DNA of 64,000 nucleotides, taken from the NCBI RefSeq assembly GCF_001073085.1, contig NZ_JVFV01000033.1:1-64000 (forward strand), in the 5' to 3' direction. The notes under the pieces are model-generated. The model did no database searches and was not told the DNA's origin. It saw nothing but the letters and a program-made list of their open reading frames with translations. The position numbers and the translations under genes were made by a program. Source of the DNA: Streptococcus pseudopneumoniae. Its GTDB lineage: Bacteria > Bacillota > Bacilli > Lactobacillales > Streptococcaceae. Positions 44,673 to 54,679 of the stretch are shown in pieces. The stretch's first letter is position 1. Every line of letters begins with the position of its first letter.

Positions 44673-45839
44673 TTAAAGGTTAGCGAAAGTGGTTAGGATT
44701 CGTTGACAAACTTCTTCCAAGACAGATGTCGGCATGGCTACATTTAAGCGAGCATGTAGAGCTCCTTCTTCACCAAAGTCCAAGCCCCTATTCAGGATAA
44801 CCTTGGCTTCATCTCTTAAAAGCTTTCTTAGCTCCTCATCGCTAATATCATAGGCTGAAAAATCAAGCCAAATGAGATAGGTCCCTTGAGGTTTCATGAC
44901 CTTGATTTTAGTTTCTTTACCAAATACATCCACTACATAATCGATGTGTTTCTCAATCAGTTCTTTGAGTTCTGTCAACCAATCTTCACCATAGCGATAG
45001 GCAGTTTCTGTTGCTAAATATCCCAAACCTGAGATTTCATGTTGATTATTAGCCAGCTGGCGTTTTTGGAAAGCCACTCTCAACTTGGGATTTTCGATAA
45101 TGGCGTAAGAATTTTTCGTTCCAGCAATGTTAAAGGTCTTGGTCGCACTACTTAAAATCAGTGAAAATTCTTTAAAATCTTCATTTACCGTATTGAATGA
45201 TTGGTGTTTATTTCCAAACAAGGCTAAATCTTGGTGAATCTCATCAGATACTAGCAAAACTCCATGTTTTTGACACAGTTGTCCAATCTTTTCCAAGACT
45301 TCTTTCTCCCAAACACGTCCACCAGGATTATGAGGATTACAGAGAACGTAGAGCTTCACATCCTCTTCGACAAAGGCTTTCTCCAATTGATCAAAGTCAA
45401 TCTCAAAAAGTCCATCTTTTTCTACTAGAGAATTGGTGATTAATCGACGATTGTTGAGCTTAATGCTCCGAGCAAAAGGAGGATAAACCGGTGTGTTAAT
45501 CAGAACCGCTTCACCTTCTTTGGTAAAGGCTTGAATGGCTGTTGAAATAGCTGGCACTACCCCTTCGATAAAGACTAGAGCATCCTTTTCAAAGCCATAA
45601 CCATGGTGTTTTTCCTCCCAGTTTTGAACAGCTTCAATCAATCCATCACTAGCATAGGTATAGCCATAGACTAATTGCTCTGCATAATCATGGACAGTCT
45701 GACGAATCTCTGGTAAAACCTCAAAATCCATATCAGCAATCCAGGCCGGCAATACTTGACGGTCAGTCTCTGCTTCTTTCCATTTATAGGTATGGTGTCC
45801 AAAACGATTGGGCAAAGTTGTAAAATCATATTTTCCCAT
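44673..45839 (-). CDS. PatB/MalY-like PLP C-S lyase / aminotransferase
   Basis: 388 residues from the ATG at 45839 (MGKYDFTTLP), with GGAAGGAT before it. Class I/II aminotransferase fold; the PLP Lys lies in SSATKTFNIAGTKN (about 225-240), NPHNPGGRVW is the cofactor pocket, and the start DFTTLPNRFGHHTYKW is typical of PatB/MalY enzymes. These cleave cystathionine or cysteine to release H2S. Four bases after metB and under the same MET-box. Confidence 0.9.
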   Translation of the reverse strand: MGKYDFTTLPNRFGHHTYKWKEAETDRQVLPAWIADMDFEVLPEIRQTVHDYAEQLVYGYTYASDGLIEAVQNWEEKHHGYGFEKDALVFIEGVVPAISTAIQAFTKEGEAVLINTPVYPPFARSIKLNNRRLITNSLVEKDGLFEIDFDQLEKAFVEEDVKLYVLCNPHNPGGRVWEKEVLEKIGQLCQKHGVLLVSDEIHQDLALFGNKHQSFNTVNEDFKEFSLILSSATKTFNIAGTKNSYAIIENPKLRVAFQKRQLANNQHEISGLGYLATETAYRYGEDWLTELKELIEKHIDYVVDVFGKETKIKVMKPQGTYLIWLDFSAYDISDEELRKLLRDEAKVILNRGLDFGEEGALHARLNVAMPTSVLEEVCQRILTTFANL

Positions 45840-45843
45840 AGTC

Positions 45844-46938
45844 TTATCCTTCCAGGGCTTGACGCAAGTCTTCAATCAAATCTCTAGCATCCTCAATACC
45901 AATAGACAAGCGTAAAAGGTCATCGGTCAGTCCATAAGAATGACGAACCTCTGCCGGAATGTCTGCATGGGTTTGAGTGGTTGGGTAGGTAATCAGACTT
46001 TCAACACCACCCAGGCTTTCAGCAAAAGAGAATACTTTCAAAGTATTCAAGATATGAGGGATTCGTTTTTCATCTGCCACTTTAAAGGAAATCATTCCCC
46101 CACGACCTGTATACAAGACTTCTTTGACAGCAGGTGATTGTTCCAAAAAGGCTACAATCTCTTGAGCATTAGCTGTTGAGCACTCCATGCGAAGTGACAA
46201 GGTTTTAAGACCACGAATCAATTGATAACTATCAAATGGTGACAAAACAGCCCCAGTCGTGTTGAGATTGTAAAAGAGTTTTTCGTACAAATCAGCATTA
46301 TCTGTCACAACTACACCAGCTAGAACATCATTATGGCCTGCAAGGTATTTTGTCGCTGAATGAAGGACAATATCTGCTCCATCTTCAATTGGACGTTGGT
46401 AAATCGGGCTATAGAAGGTATTGTCCACGACAACTTTAGCACCCTTAGCATGAGCTAATTTTGACAATTTTTCAATATCAAATTCCAACATCAAAGGGTT
46501 GGTTGGTGTTTCGATATAAAGTACATCCACATCCTTTTCTAGCTCGGCAATTAACTCTTCTTCCGTGTTTGCATAGGTAAAGTGGAATCGTCCTTCCTGC
46601 TCAACTTGATTGAACCAGCGGAAAGAACCACCGTAAAGGTCACGGACAGCCAAAACCTTGCTTCCTACTGGAAAAACGCTAAAGGCTAACACAATCGCAG
46701 ACATACCTGAACTAGTCGCCAAAGCATACTTGGCTGATTCAATAGCTGCCAAAACTTCCTCTGCCTTGCTACGAGTTGGGTTTTTGGTGCGGGTATAGTC
46801 AAATCCAGTTGATTGACCAAATTCTGGGTGCTGATAAGTCGTTGAAAAGTGAATAGGTGTAACCAAAGCACCTGTTGCCTCATCAGACTTGATCCCTGCT
46901 TGTGCTAAAATTGTGTTGATGTGAAATGATTTACTCAT
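45844..46938 (-). CDS. metB: Cystathionine gamma-synthase / lyase
   Basis: 364 residues. PLP-binding HSATKYLAGHNDVLAG (Lys near 195), early TTYQHPEFGQSTGFDYTRTKNPTR, late GVESLITYPTTQTHADIP. Makes or breaks cystathionine in Met/Cys metabolism; synthase and lyase cannot be separated by eye, so the symbol is provisional. First gene of the operon, with a MET-box 77 bases upstream. Confidence 0.88.
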   Translation of the reverse strand: MSKSFHINTILAQAGIKSDEATGALVTPIHFSTTYQHPEFGQSTGFDYTRTKNPTRSKAEEVLAAIESAKYALATSSGMSAIVLAFSVFPVGSKVLAVRDLYGGSFRWFNQVEQEGRFHFTYANTEEELIAELEKDVDVLYIETPTNPLMLEFDIEKLSKLAHAKGAKVVVDNTFYSPIYQRPIEDGADIVLHSATKYLAGHNDVLAGVVVTDNADLYEKLFYNLNTTGAVLSPFDSYQLIRGLKTLSLRMECSTANAQEIVAFLEQSPAVKEVLYTGRGGMISFKVADEKRIPHILNTLKVFSFAESLGGVESLITYPTTQTHADIPAEVRHSYGLTDDLLRLSIGIEDARDLIEDLRQALEG

Positions 46939-47014
46939 ACAATACCTCCAAATCTATAGTAACTATTGTACCACTTATTTTGGATCCTTCGTTTTCTTGT
47001 TTTCAAGAGCTAGT

Positions 47015-47031
47015 TATAGTTTCAAACTATA
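47015..47031. promoter_or_regulatory. MET-box (MtaR/MetR-type site)
   Basis: TATAGTTTCAAACTATA is a 17-base palindrome that fits the streptococcal MET-box consensus TATAGTTTNAAACTATA. Upstream of metB with a -10 TACAAT and weak -35, as for a LysR-type activator. Confidence 0.75.
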
Positions 47032-47033
47032 TA

Positions 47034-47066
47034 AAAACGATAGCTTCCTGAGAAACTATCGTTTTT
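47034..47066. terminator. aliB terminator
   Basis: AAAACGATAG/CTATCGTTTT stem, T tract on both strands; sits between the MET-box and the end of aliB. Confidence 0.85.
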
Positions 47067-47083
47067 CCTGTTGAATAGACTGA

Positions 47084-49042
47084 TTATTTAATGTGTTTAG
47101 CTAATTCTTCTTGGGCTTTTTTATTAGATTCTTCTTTTTCTTTCAGCCATTTTTGTCTAGCTTTTTCATACTCATCAGCCGTTACAGTCTTATCTTGCAA
47201 CTTGAGGTACTTGTATGATTCGACACCCTTATTTCCAGCTTGTGAGAATGGCGATGAGAATGGAACTGTCTTTCTCAAGGTCGGTGTTCCACCCTGAGAA
47301 ACGTTTGGAATAGCAAGGGCGCTATCAACGAGCCAAGCTTGAACTTCAGCATATTTTTCATAACGTTTTGCTGGTTCTTGCTCCTTGTTCGCTTCTTCTA
47401 GCATTTGAGTGTAAGTATCCAGACCAACTGCCTTAGCCTTGTCATTTACCTCACCTGGTTCTAGACCAATGTTTTGCAACATACCACCGTTATTGACATT
47501 TAAGATATCAAGATAACTTGATGGATCCAAGTAGTCCGCACTCCAACCGCCATTATAGATATCAAAGTCTTTTTGAGCTGCAGTTTGAGCGAGGTAGCCA
47601 GAATTATCGTAATCATCTGTTGATAATTGTTGGATATCGATAACCACATTCTCAGCTCCTAGAACAGATTCGATGGATTGTTTCAAAGAGCTTGCTTCAA
47701 GTACACCTTTTTTAGCTGATTGGTCAACTGTTACATCCAAGTGGATTGGGAATTGCACACCCTTAGCTTCCAATTCTTTCTTGGCTTCCGCAAATTTAGC
47801 CTTAGCCTTGTCAGGATTGTAGTATGGGTCTTGCGCATCTGCAAAGTTGATTCCTTGCCATTCTTGGCCATAGTTGACCATCTTTTCTGAAACAACATCA
47901 CCAAAGTCTTTTCCGTTGATGCTTACAAATGTAGGAGGTACAACTAGGTTACGAATAATCTTCGTTGCTCCGTCTTCCCCTTGAGATTGAGCTCCATAGG
48001 CTGTACGGTTATAAGCATAGTTGAAGGCTTGACGGAAGTTTTTATTTAGAACTGCTTCTTGAGTTGATTTCTTTTCGATATCTGAGGACTTAGAAGTGAA
48101 GTTATAAGACTTTCTGTCCAAGTTGAAGTTCAAGTAATAAGAAGTTGCATTTTGCATACTATAGATGATGTTATCCTTGTTCTTCTCTTTAATTCCTTCA
48201 AAGCTTGAGCTATTTGGATAGAGACGTGCGTAGCTGTAGACTCCTTCTACAAAGTTACGAGCTAGTGCATCTTGGTCACTACCATCATAATAGGCCAATT
48301 TCACATCATCTACAAAGACATTTTTTTCATCCCAGTAGTTGGGATTTTTCTTGAACTCGATAACAGATTTTGAAACAAAGGATTTCATCAAGAAAGGTCC
48401 ATTGTACAAAATGCTAGAAGGGTCTACCTTACCAAAGTCGTCCCCTTTTGATTTCAGGAAGTCTGCATTGACAGGGAAGAGAATGGTTGATGTTGTTTTA
48501 GAATTCCAATAAGATTCTGGTCGTGTCAAAGTGTACTGAACTGTTTGGTCGTCAATCGCCTTAACACCGACAGTTGAAAAGTCAGTTGTTTTTCCGTTGA
48601 TATAGTCATCCAAACCAGCAACAGAGTCTTGAACTAGATACAGAGCTTCGGATTTTTTATCAGCTGCATATTTCAAACCAGTTACAAAATCTTGGGCAGT
48701 TACTGGAGCATATTCTTCACCTTCAGAGGTATACCATTTAGCATCCTTACGAAGTTTGTAAGTATAGGTCAAACCGTCCTTGGATACACTCCAGTCCTCT
48801 GCCAAGGATGGAACATAGTTCCCGTATTGGTCATTTTCCATGAGACCATCTACTAGATTAGTCACAATATCATTAGTAGTTGCACGGTTTTCAGCAAGAT
48901 AGTTTAAACTAGACGGATCGCTAGAATAGACATAGTTATATGTTTTAGTAGAACTAGTTGAATTGCTACAAGCCGCCAATAGCAGACCAGCACTTAGAGC
49001 TACACCTGCCAGCGCCATATATTTTGCCTTAGACTTTTTCAT
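47084..49042 (-). CDS. aliB: Oligopeptide-binding lipoprotein AliB
   Basis: 652 residues from the ATG at 49042 (MKKSKAKYMALAG), which has GGAGG eight bases upstream. Lipoprotein signal with lipobox LLAAC (C25). SBP_bac_5 family; long charged end KARQKWLKEKEESNKKAQEE. Captures peptides for the Ami oligopeptide permease; in pneumococcus AliB binding of foreign peptides affects competence. Length and position next to metB support AliB rather than AliA or AmiA. Confidence 0.9.
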   Translation of the reverse strand: MKKSKAKYMALAGVALSAGLLLAACSNSTSSTKTYNYVYSSDPSSLNYLAENRATTNDIVTNLVDGLMENDQYGNYVPSLAEDWSVSKDGLTYTYKLRKDAKWYTSEGEEYAPVTAQDFVTGLKYAADKKSEALYLVQDSVAGLDDYINGKTTDFSTVGVKAIDDQTVQYTLTRPESYWNSKTTSTILFPVNADFLKSKGDDFGKVDPSSILYNGPFLMKSFVSKSVIEFKKNPNYWDEKNVFVDDVKLAYYDGSDQDALARNFVEGVYSYARLYPNSSSFEGIKEKNKDNIIYSMQNATSYYLNFNLDRKSYNFTSKSSDIEKKSTQEAVLNKNFRQAFNYAYNRTAYGAQSQGEDGATKIIRNLVVPPTFVSINGKDFGDVVSEKMVNYGQEWQGINFADAQDPYYNPDKAKAKFAEAKKELEAKGVQFPIHLDVTVDQSAKKGVLEASSLKQSIESVLGAENVVIDIQQLSTDDYDNSGYLAQTAAQKDFDIYNGGWSADYLDPSSYLDILNVNNGGMLQNIGLEPGEVNDKAKAVGLDTYTQMLEEANKEQEPAKRYEKYAEVQAWLVDSALAIPNVSQGGTPTLRKTVPFSSPFSQAGNKGVESYKYLKLQDKTVTADEYEKARQKWLKEKEESNKKAQEELAKHIK

Positions 49043-49074
49043 AAACAGAACCTCCAAATTTAAATATTTGTATC

Positions 49075-49103
49075 ATTATACAGTTAAAGTTTTTTTTAGT
49101 CAA
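49075..49103 (-). promoter_or_regulatory. aliB promoter
   Basis: TTGACT (49098-49103), 17-base spacer with eight A, TATAAT (49075-49080). Confidence 0.8.
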
Positions 49104-49166
49104 GCGTTTATGTGTTAAAAATTTATTTTTTTCTACATTTTTTATTTTTTTCTCTCTTTTTTAAAT

Positions 49167-49222
49167 AAAAAATGAACAATTTAAACTTTTTTAGAGTTGA
49201 AAGTTCAAATTGTTCATTTTAT
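49167..49222 (-). terminator. Terminator of the MurJ-like gene
   Basis: AAAATGAACAATTT/AAATTGTTCATTTT outer stem with an inner AACTTT/AAAGTT stem; T-rich minus-strand tail. Confidence 0.8.
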
Positions 49223-49232
49223 TTATAAAGCA

Positions 49233-50855
49233 TTATGATAATTTTAATCGTGCTCGTAACTGGTCAGCTTTTGCCTGTCCAATAACCTTATCTAAGAGAC
49301 GAGTATAGAGACTCATGAATCCGTAGAGTCCACCACCGATTGTTCCGATTAGGGCGACATAGATGAAGCTCCAAAAACGTCCATTTGGTTGGAAGACAAA
49401 TCCTATCATCCATTGTAAGAAGCCTACCAAGATAAACATGACAAGAGTTAAAATGATCACTAGGATTGTTCGTTTTAGGATGATCTTTCGATGAACCCCT
49501 GTAATCTGACAGATCTCGCGATACATTAAAACAATTGGAATGATAAGACCGATAGTCGTTGAAATGAGAGGACCATAACTATGAAAAAGCGCTATTGATG
49601 GTAATTGTAAAACAATCTTAGCAATTGAGCCATAAACAAAATACAAGACTGCCTTGCGGTTACGAAACATAGCCTGAAGCATAGGGGACAAGACCATGTA
49701 CAATCCAAGAATGGTTGACTGCAAAACTGCAAAAACAAACAAGCCCATCGCCAAGCTATCTGGTTTACCGTAAAAGACTGTATAGAGTGGTTCTCCTACC
49801 ATGACTACTCCAACCGTTGCAGGTAAGAGGAATAGGAAAAGCATGGTGATACTATTTTGAACCAAACGAGCTGCTGCTGGCAGATCCCCCTTGACATAGT
49901 TTTCTGTCAAGAGAGGCAGCCCAACGCTACCAATCGAAACTCCAACCGAAATCAAAATCATGGTGATTTTATTAGGGTTGGCAGAGAAATAAGAAAACAT
50001 GACAACTAAATCTTCATTATTGTAGTTGGTAAACCACTTCATACTATTGATAAAGGTCATCTGGTCTAAGATTTGGAAGAGTTGAATAGCCGAACCTGTT
50101 ATGATAAAAGGAATAGCTTCCTTAATCGTATCCATTAACAGATGTTTGCTATCAATCTTATCTCGTGTTTCAAAGACTTTTTGAAGCATTCCTTCTTTAT
50201 AGAGGAAATAAAGCAAGACAGCAAAGCTAGCTACCATTCCCACAAAGGCCGCAAAGGTAGATTGGGTAACCGCTGCTAGATAGTCTCCTGAACCAAGCTT
50301 CATGATGATAAAGGTTGCTAAGAGCATCCAAATAACTCGGATAACTTGCTCAGCGATTTGACTCATGGCATAAGGCTTGAGATTATTCATCCCTTGGAAA
50401 AATCCACGGATAACACTCATAGACGGGAAAATCAAGACAGCCCAAGCTAGACTCTGCATAATGGGAATCAAGTCCTTACCGACACCAGAAAGATCTGCCA
50501 ACCAAGGCGCAAAGAGATATAAGACCAAAGCAAAGACAAGACCTAGTCCAGTCATAAAGCCCAGGAAACTCCGAATCAGAGCAAAACTATGCTCTTCTTC
50601 TTGCATAGTGTTATACTTGGCAACCTGCTTTGCGACTGCAACAGGGATACCTGCTGTCGAAATCAACAAGAACCAAGCATAGATATTGTAACCCATAGTA
50701 AAGAGACCATTAGCCTTAGCAGCATAAGTCCCCATCCAGATATACCAAGGGATGATGTAAATGGCCCCGAGCAGGCGACTGATAAAGTTACTAGCCGTTA
50801 GCCAGGCAGTTCCGCGTAACATCTGGGCCTGCTGATGATTATTTTCGTTAGACAT
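49233..50855 (-). CDS. murJ: MurJ/YtgP-like lipid II flippase (MOP superfamily)
   Basis: 540 residues from the ATG at 50855 (MSNENNHQQ), with AGGAAG upstream. About 14 membrane helices; begins LRGTAWLTASNFISRLLGAI, as in YtgP/MurJ-type flippases of the oligosaccharide exporter superfamily. Thought to move lipid II or related lipid carriers across the membrane. Divergent from murE, supporting the wall role. A teichoic acid flippase is the alternative. Confidence 0.85.
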   Translation of the reverse strand: MSNENNHQQAQMLRGTAWLTASNFISRLLGAIYIIPWYIWMGTYAAKANGLFTMGYNIYAWFLLISTAGIPVAVAKQVAKYNTMQEEEHSFALIRSFLGFMTGLGLVFALVLYLFAPWLADLSGVGKDLIPIMQSLAWAVLIFPSMSVIRGFFQGMNNLKPYAMSQIAEQVIRVIWMLLATFIIMKLGSGDYLAAVTQSTFAAFVGMVASFAVLLYFLYKEGMLQKVFETRDKIDSKHLLMDTIKEAIPFIITGSAIQLFQILDQMTFINSMKWFTNYNNEDLVVMFSYFSANPNKITMILISVGVSIGSVGLPLLTENYVKGDLPAAARLVQNSITMLFLFLLPATVGVVMVGEPLYTVFYGKPDSLAMGLFVFAVLQSTILGLYMVLSPMLQAMFRNRKAVLYFVYGSIAKIVLQLPSIALFHSYGPLISTTIGLIIPIVLMYREICQITGVHRKIILKRTILVIILTLVMFILVGFLQWMIGFVFQPNGRFWSFIYVALIGTIGGGLYGFMSLYTRLLDKVIGQAKADQLRARLKLS

Positions 50856-50922
50856 AACTTCCTCATTCAATTTTAATAACGGAAATGTTCCTTATCTTCC
50901 ATTATAAACTTTTCCTTGTTAC

Positions 50923-50951
50923 TTGTAAAATTCAGACTTTCGGTTTACAAT
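50923..50951 (+). promoter_or_regulatory. murE promoter, predicted leaderless start
   Basis: TTGTAA (50923-50928), 17-base spacer, TACAAT (50946-50951). The ATG is 7 bases after the -10, so the transcript start should coincide with it. Confidence 0.6.
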
Positions 50952-50958
50952 AGAAAGT

Positions 50959-52404
50959 ATGATAAAGATTGAAACCGTATTAGATATTTTAAAGAAAGAC
51001 GATCTCTTCCGTGAGATTATCGACCAAGGACATTACCACTATCATTTCAGGGATGTAACCTTTGATAGCATCTGCTACGATAGCCGAAAAGCACAAGATA
51101 ATAGCCTCTTTTTTGCAAAAGGAGCTGCTTTTAAGAAGGAATTTCTTCTTTCGGCAATCTCACAAGGACTCGGTTGGTATGTAGCCGAGCAGGACTACGA
51201 AGTAGGCATTCCTGTTATTGTCGTTAGCGATATTAAAAAAGCTATGAGTTTGATTGCCATGGAGTTTTATGGCAACCCTCAGGAGAAACTGAAAATCCTT
51301 GCTTTCACTGGTACTAAAGGAAAAACTACGGCAGCTTACTTCGCCTACAATATCTTAAATCAGCAATATCGTCCAGCAATGTTATCAACCATGAATACAA
51401 CTTTGGACGGTAAAACTTTCTTCAAGTCTGCTCTGACAACCCCTGAAAGTATCGACCTCTTTGACATGATGGCTCAAGCGGTTGACAATGGAAGAACTCA
51501 CCTTATCATGGAAGTATCCAGTCAAGCCTACTTGGTGAAACGAGTCTACGGTCTCACTTTCGATGTAGGAGTTTTTCTCAATATCAGTCCTGACCATATT
51601 GGTCCTATTGAGCATCCAACCTTTGAAGACTACTTCTACCACAAGCGTCTCTTGATGAAAAATAGCCGAGCAGTTGTCATTAATAGCGATATGGACCACT
51701 TCTCTGTTCTGAAAGAACAAGTTGTGAACCAAGAGCATGACTTCTACGGTAGCCAGTCAAATAACCAGATCGAAAACTCCAAAGCCTTTAGCTTCTCAGC
51801 TACTGGTAAATTAGCTGGAGACTATGATATCCAGTTGATTGGACATTTCAACCAAGAAAATGCAATCGCTGCTGGACTTGCCTGTCTTCGTTTAGGTGCT
51901 AGTCTTGAAGATATCAAAAAAGGGATTGCGTCTACTCGCGTCCCTGGTCGTATGGAAGTTCTCACTCAGAAAAATGGCGCAAAAGTTTTCATTGACTATG
52001 CCCACAATGGTGACAGTCTTAAAAAACTAATCTCAGTTGTTGAAACACATCAGACTGGAAAAATTGCTCTAGTACTTGGCTCAACTGGAAACAAGGGAGA
52101 AAGCCGTCGTAAGGACTTTGGACTTCTTCTCAATCAACACCCTGAAATTCAAGTCTTTCTAACGGCTGATGATCCAAACTACGAAGATCCGATGGCCATT
52201 GCAGATGAAATCAGTAGCTACATCCATCATCCTGTTGAAAAGATTGCTGACCGTGAGCAAGCTATCAAGGCTGCGATGTCTGTTACAGATCAAGAACTGG
52301 ATGCTGTCATTATCGCTGGTAAAGGAGCTGACTGCTACCAAATCATCCAAGGCAAGAAAGAAGACTATCCAGGTGATGCAGCCATCGCTGAACGTTATCT
52401 ATAG
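50959..52404 (+). CDS. murE: UDP-MurNAc-tripeptide synthetase (L-lysine adding)
   Basis: 481 residues. ATP loop TGTKGKTT (117-124), middle-domain [18 protein letters not shown], end with DDPNYEDP in place of the DNPR typical of diaminopimelate-adding enzymes, which fits L-Lys. Adds the third residue of the stem peptide. Single gene, convergent with the next block. It has no clear ribosome site, in line with a leaderless message. Confidence 0.95.
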   Translation: MIKIETVLDILKKDDLFREIIDQGHYHYHFRDVTFDSICYDSRKAQDNSLFFAKGAAFKKEFLLSAISQGLGWYVAEQDYEVGIPVIVVSDIKKAMSLIAMEFYGNPQEKLKILAFTGTKGKTTAAYFAYNILNQQYRPAMLSTMNTTLDGKTFFKSALTTPESIDLFDMMAQAVDNGRTHLIMEVSSQAYLVKRVYGLTFDVGVFLNISPDHIGPIEHPTFEDYFYHKRLLMKNSRAVVINSDMDHFSVLKEQVVNQEHDFYGSQSNNQIENSKAFSFSATGKLAGDYDIQLIGHFNQENAIAAGLACLRLGASLEDIKKGIASTRVPGRMEVLTQKNGAKVFIDYAHNGDSLKKLISVVETHQTGKIALVLGSTGNKGESRRKDFGLLLNQHPEIQVFLTADDPNYEDPMAIADEISSYIHHPVEKIADREQAIKAAMSVTDQELDAVIIAGKGADCYQIIQGKKEDYPGDAAIAERYL

Positions 52405-52414
52405 TAAATTTAAA

Positions 52415-52440
52415 GAAGGCTAGGAAATTTCCTAGCCTTC
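52415..52440. terminator. Bidirectional terminator, murE / DUF1803 gene
   Basis: GAAGGCTAGGAAA/TTTCCTAGCCTTC perfect palindrome, T-rich on both sides. Confidence 0.88.
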
Positions 52441-52442
52441 TT

Positions 52443-53093
52443 CTATTTTTTTATAAAGATGAGTCTTTCTTTATCAAATTCGACAGCTAACTCGTATTTT
52501 CCATCTTCATTTTGAACGATGTAGCCTAATAAGACTAAACTATCAACAAAGATATCACGTCGTTTCTGCATGAGTTGATCTTTCTTAAGAAACTTGAGCA
52601 AAAAAGTAGTCATATACTTAAGGGCATACTCAGGGTTGACATCTCCTAAAATTCCATAGAGCGCCTGCTGTTCTTCCGTCAAAGGATACTGATGCTTAAC
52701 CTTATAAAAATAATTAGACAAGGTCATCTTTTCCCTAGCAAAATCCGTACGCTCTTTCAGGATAGCTGTATTTGTTTGATTGCGCAATTCAGTTTGAAAA
52801 TGTTTCTCCAGGATTTCTTGATAGATGGGACTATCATCTCTCACAAAGATTTCTTGGTCTAGTTCAAGAGATTCTGTAGATTCTAGAAAGGGAAGATTGA
52901 GATAATAGCGTTTGTTTTCTCTCAAGATCAAGCCCACTTTAATGTATTCCTCCAAATACTTGTCAACTGGAACCTCTGAAAACTGAGCCTTGATTTCACG
53001 TAGGATAACATCATCATGCTGATCAAGATAGTCTACCAAATCTCTAAAGAATGGTTGTCGCGTCAAACGAGATGGATTAAAAATCTGAATCAT
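52443..53093 (-). CDS. DUF1803-like protein, unknown
   Basis: 216 residues, soluble, mostly helical with many charged residues; begins IQIFNPSRLTRQPFFRDLVD. It overlaps the upstream gene by 17 bases with an AAAGGAA site. I associate it with DUF1803 from gene order in pneumococcus, not from a motif. No catalytic motif seen. Function unknown. Confidence 0.65.
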   Translation of the reverse strand: MIQIFNPSRLTRQPFFRDLVDYLDQHDDVILREIKAQFSEVPVDKYLEEYIKVGLILRENKRYYLNLPFLESTESLELDQEIFVRDDSPIYQEILEKHFQTELRNQTNTAILKERTDFAREKMTLSNYFYKVKHQYPLTEEQQALYGILGDVNPEYALKYMTTFLLKFLKKDQLMQKRRDIFVDSLVLLGYIVQNEDGKYELAVEFDKERLIFIKK

Positions 53094-53589
53094 GAAGATT
53101 CCTTTCTTTACAAACTAAAAGTGGTGATGCTGCTAATTGACTCGGGTTAGTGCCAGGCTGATTCAGAGGTACAGGAAGCCCCAAATCTCGATAATATTCT
53201 CTCCAGAAATCACTGATTTCCTGCTCCCCATCACCAAATTTCATAGGAATGGTTTCAAAAATCGGTAGAATGTCTGCGATATATTGGGAACAATAGAAAC
53301 CATCCCCATCAGGATAAAAAGAAAAATTATAAGGAGCTCCCAGATGCTGGACTGCTCTTTTCTTTACCTTTTGAATATCTATCTTTGGATAGCTATAGAG
53401 GTCATATACTTTCCCGTCTTCAAAGAAATCTTCAGGTAATTGTGCAATGACACCACCTTCAACCGTTGCATGATAAACCTGTCCGTCCAAAAAGATGGCT
53501 ACATGGCTATAGTGACCAGTAGATTCCTGGATGGCCTGTCCTATATCCGAATCATCTTTCACAAAAATCAAATCGCCATTTTCTAACAT
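53077..53589 (-). CDS. YiiX/NlpC-P60-like papain-fold hydrolase
   Basis: 170 residues. Begins LENGDLIFVKDDSDIGQAIQ. Candidate catalytic His in GHYSHVAIFL and Cys in GFYCSQYIAD, the permuted order seen in YiiX/YebB-type papain-fold enzymes. No signal peptide, so it acts in the cytoplasm unless exported otherwise. It could be a peptidase, amidase or acyltransferase. Coupled to the DUF1803-like gene. Confidence 0.75.
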   Translation of the reverse strand: MLENGDLIFVKDDSDIGQAIQESTGHYSHVAIFLDGQVYHATVEGGVIAQLPEDFFEDGKVYDLYSYPKIDIQKVKKRAVQHLGAPYNFSFYPDGDGFYCSQYIADILPIFETIPMKFGDGEQEISDFWREYYRDLGLPVPLNQPGTNPSQLAASPLLVCKERNLHDSDF

Positions 53590-53604
53590 ACTTCTCTCCT
53601 AGCA

Positions 53605-53628
53605 AAAAAGGAGTCTTGACTCCTTTTT
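53605..53628 (-). terminator. ppaC terminator
   Basis: AAAAAGGAGTC/GACTCCTTTTT stem, T run on the minus strand. Confidence 0.88.
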
Positions 53629-53659
53629 AACAATGGGTATCCCCATTTTTATATTACAA

Positions 53660-54595
53660 TTAAGCATTAAAGCTTTCAGTCAATTGTGGTACCACTTGTT
53701 TCTTACGTGAAACGGCACCTGGAAGGAAAGCATGGTTGCTTTCAAGTTTGAAGTTGAAAGCTGCTTCTACCTTGTCCATGTTGGCACCAAGTGCAAGAAT
53801 TTCTGAGTTTGAGTTGACAATATCAGTAATCATCAAGACAAAGTCAGAGTAGCCATTTGCTGTATTTGCGGCTTGGATGGCTGCTTCGATTTCAGCTTGG
53901 CGTTCCAAGACTTCAGCAATATCAACTGTATTCACTTGGGCAACACGTACGTTGTTACCGTTCAATTCAAAAGTCTTTGCATCGATGTCGATCAATTCTT
54001 CTGCTGACTTGCTTGCCAAATTTGTACCAGCCTTGAGCATTGCAAGACCGTATTCTTCCAAGTTCACACCAGCTAATTCAGCCAATTCAGGCGCAATCAC
54101 CTTATCAGATGGGTGTGTTGTTGGAGATTTCAAAAGAAGAGTATCTGAAATTAAACCTGATAGCATCAAACCTGCGATTTCTTTTGGAACAGCTACACCG
54201 TGTTCTTTGAACATGCGGTAAACGATAGATGATGCTGATCCAACTGGTTCCAAACGCATGTAAAGTGGACTGGCAGTTTCAAAATTAGCCACACGGTGGT
54301 GGTCCACAACACCATAAACTTCTACTTCAGCGATATCTGATACAGATTGTTGGAATTCATTGTGGTCAGTTAAGATAACTTGTTCTGTACCTTCCGCTTT
54401 AGCAGATGTGATCACGCGCGGTGCTTCCACACCAAAATAGTTCAAAACAAAAGCTGTTTCTTCATTTGGAGTCCCAAGAGCTACCGCTTCTGTATCCAAG
54501 CCATAAGCTTCTTTTGCAAGATACGCAAAGGCTACAGATGACCCGATGGCATCTGAATCTGGATTTTGGTGACCAAATACTAGAATCTTAGACAT
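53660..54595 (-). CDS. ppaC: Manganese-dependent inorganic pyrophosphatase
   Basis: 311 residues. DHH-family metal centre: [13 protein letters not shown] (8-20) and DHHR (near 97-100), with a DHHA2 domain at the C-terminus ending in SRKKQ. Hydrolyses pyrophosphate to drive biosynthesis. Highly biased codons, consistent with strong expression. Own promoter and terminator. Confidence 0.97.
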   Translation of the reverse strand: MSKILVFGHQNPDSDAIGSSVAFAYLAKEAYGLDTEAVALGTPNEETAFVLNYFGVEAPRVITSAKAEGTEQVILTDHNEFQQSVSDIAEVEVYGVVDHHRVANFETASPLYMRLEPVGSASSIVYRMFKEHGVAVPKEIAGLMLSGLISDTLLLKSPTTHPSDKVIAPELAELAGVNLEEYGLAMLKAGTNLASKSAEELIDIDAKTFELNGNNVRVAQVNTVDIAEVLERQAEIEAAIQAANTANGYSDFVLMITDIVNSNSEILALGANMDKVEAAFNFKLESNHAFLPGAVSRKKQVVPQLTESFNA

Positions 54596-54623
54596 GATAA
54601 TACCTCGTTTCTTTATTCACTCT

Positions 54624-54652
54624 ATTGTAGCATTTTTTTCAATTTTTGACAA
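54624..54652 (-). promoter_or_regulatory. ppaC promoter
   Basis: TTGTCA (54647-54652), 17-base spacer, TACAAT (54624-54629). Confidence 0.75.
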
Positions 54653-54658
54653 AAGTAA

Positions 54659-54678
54659 GAGGAGTCAAAGGACTCCTC
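54659..54678 (-). terminator. Terminator of the GIY-YIG gene
   Basis: GAGGAGTC/GACTCCTC with a 4-base loop; weak T tract on the minus strand. Overlaps the ppaC promoter region. Confidence 0.65.
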
Positions 54679-54679
54679 A

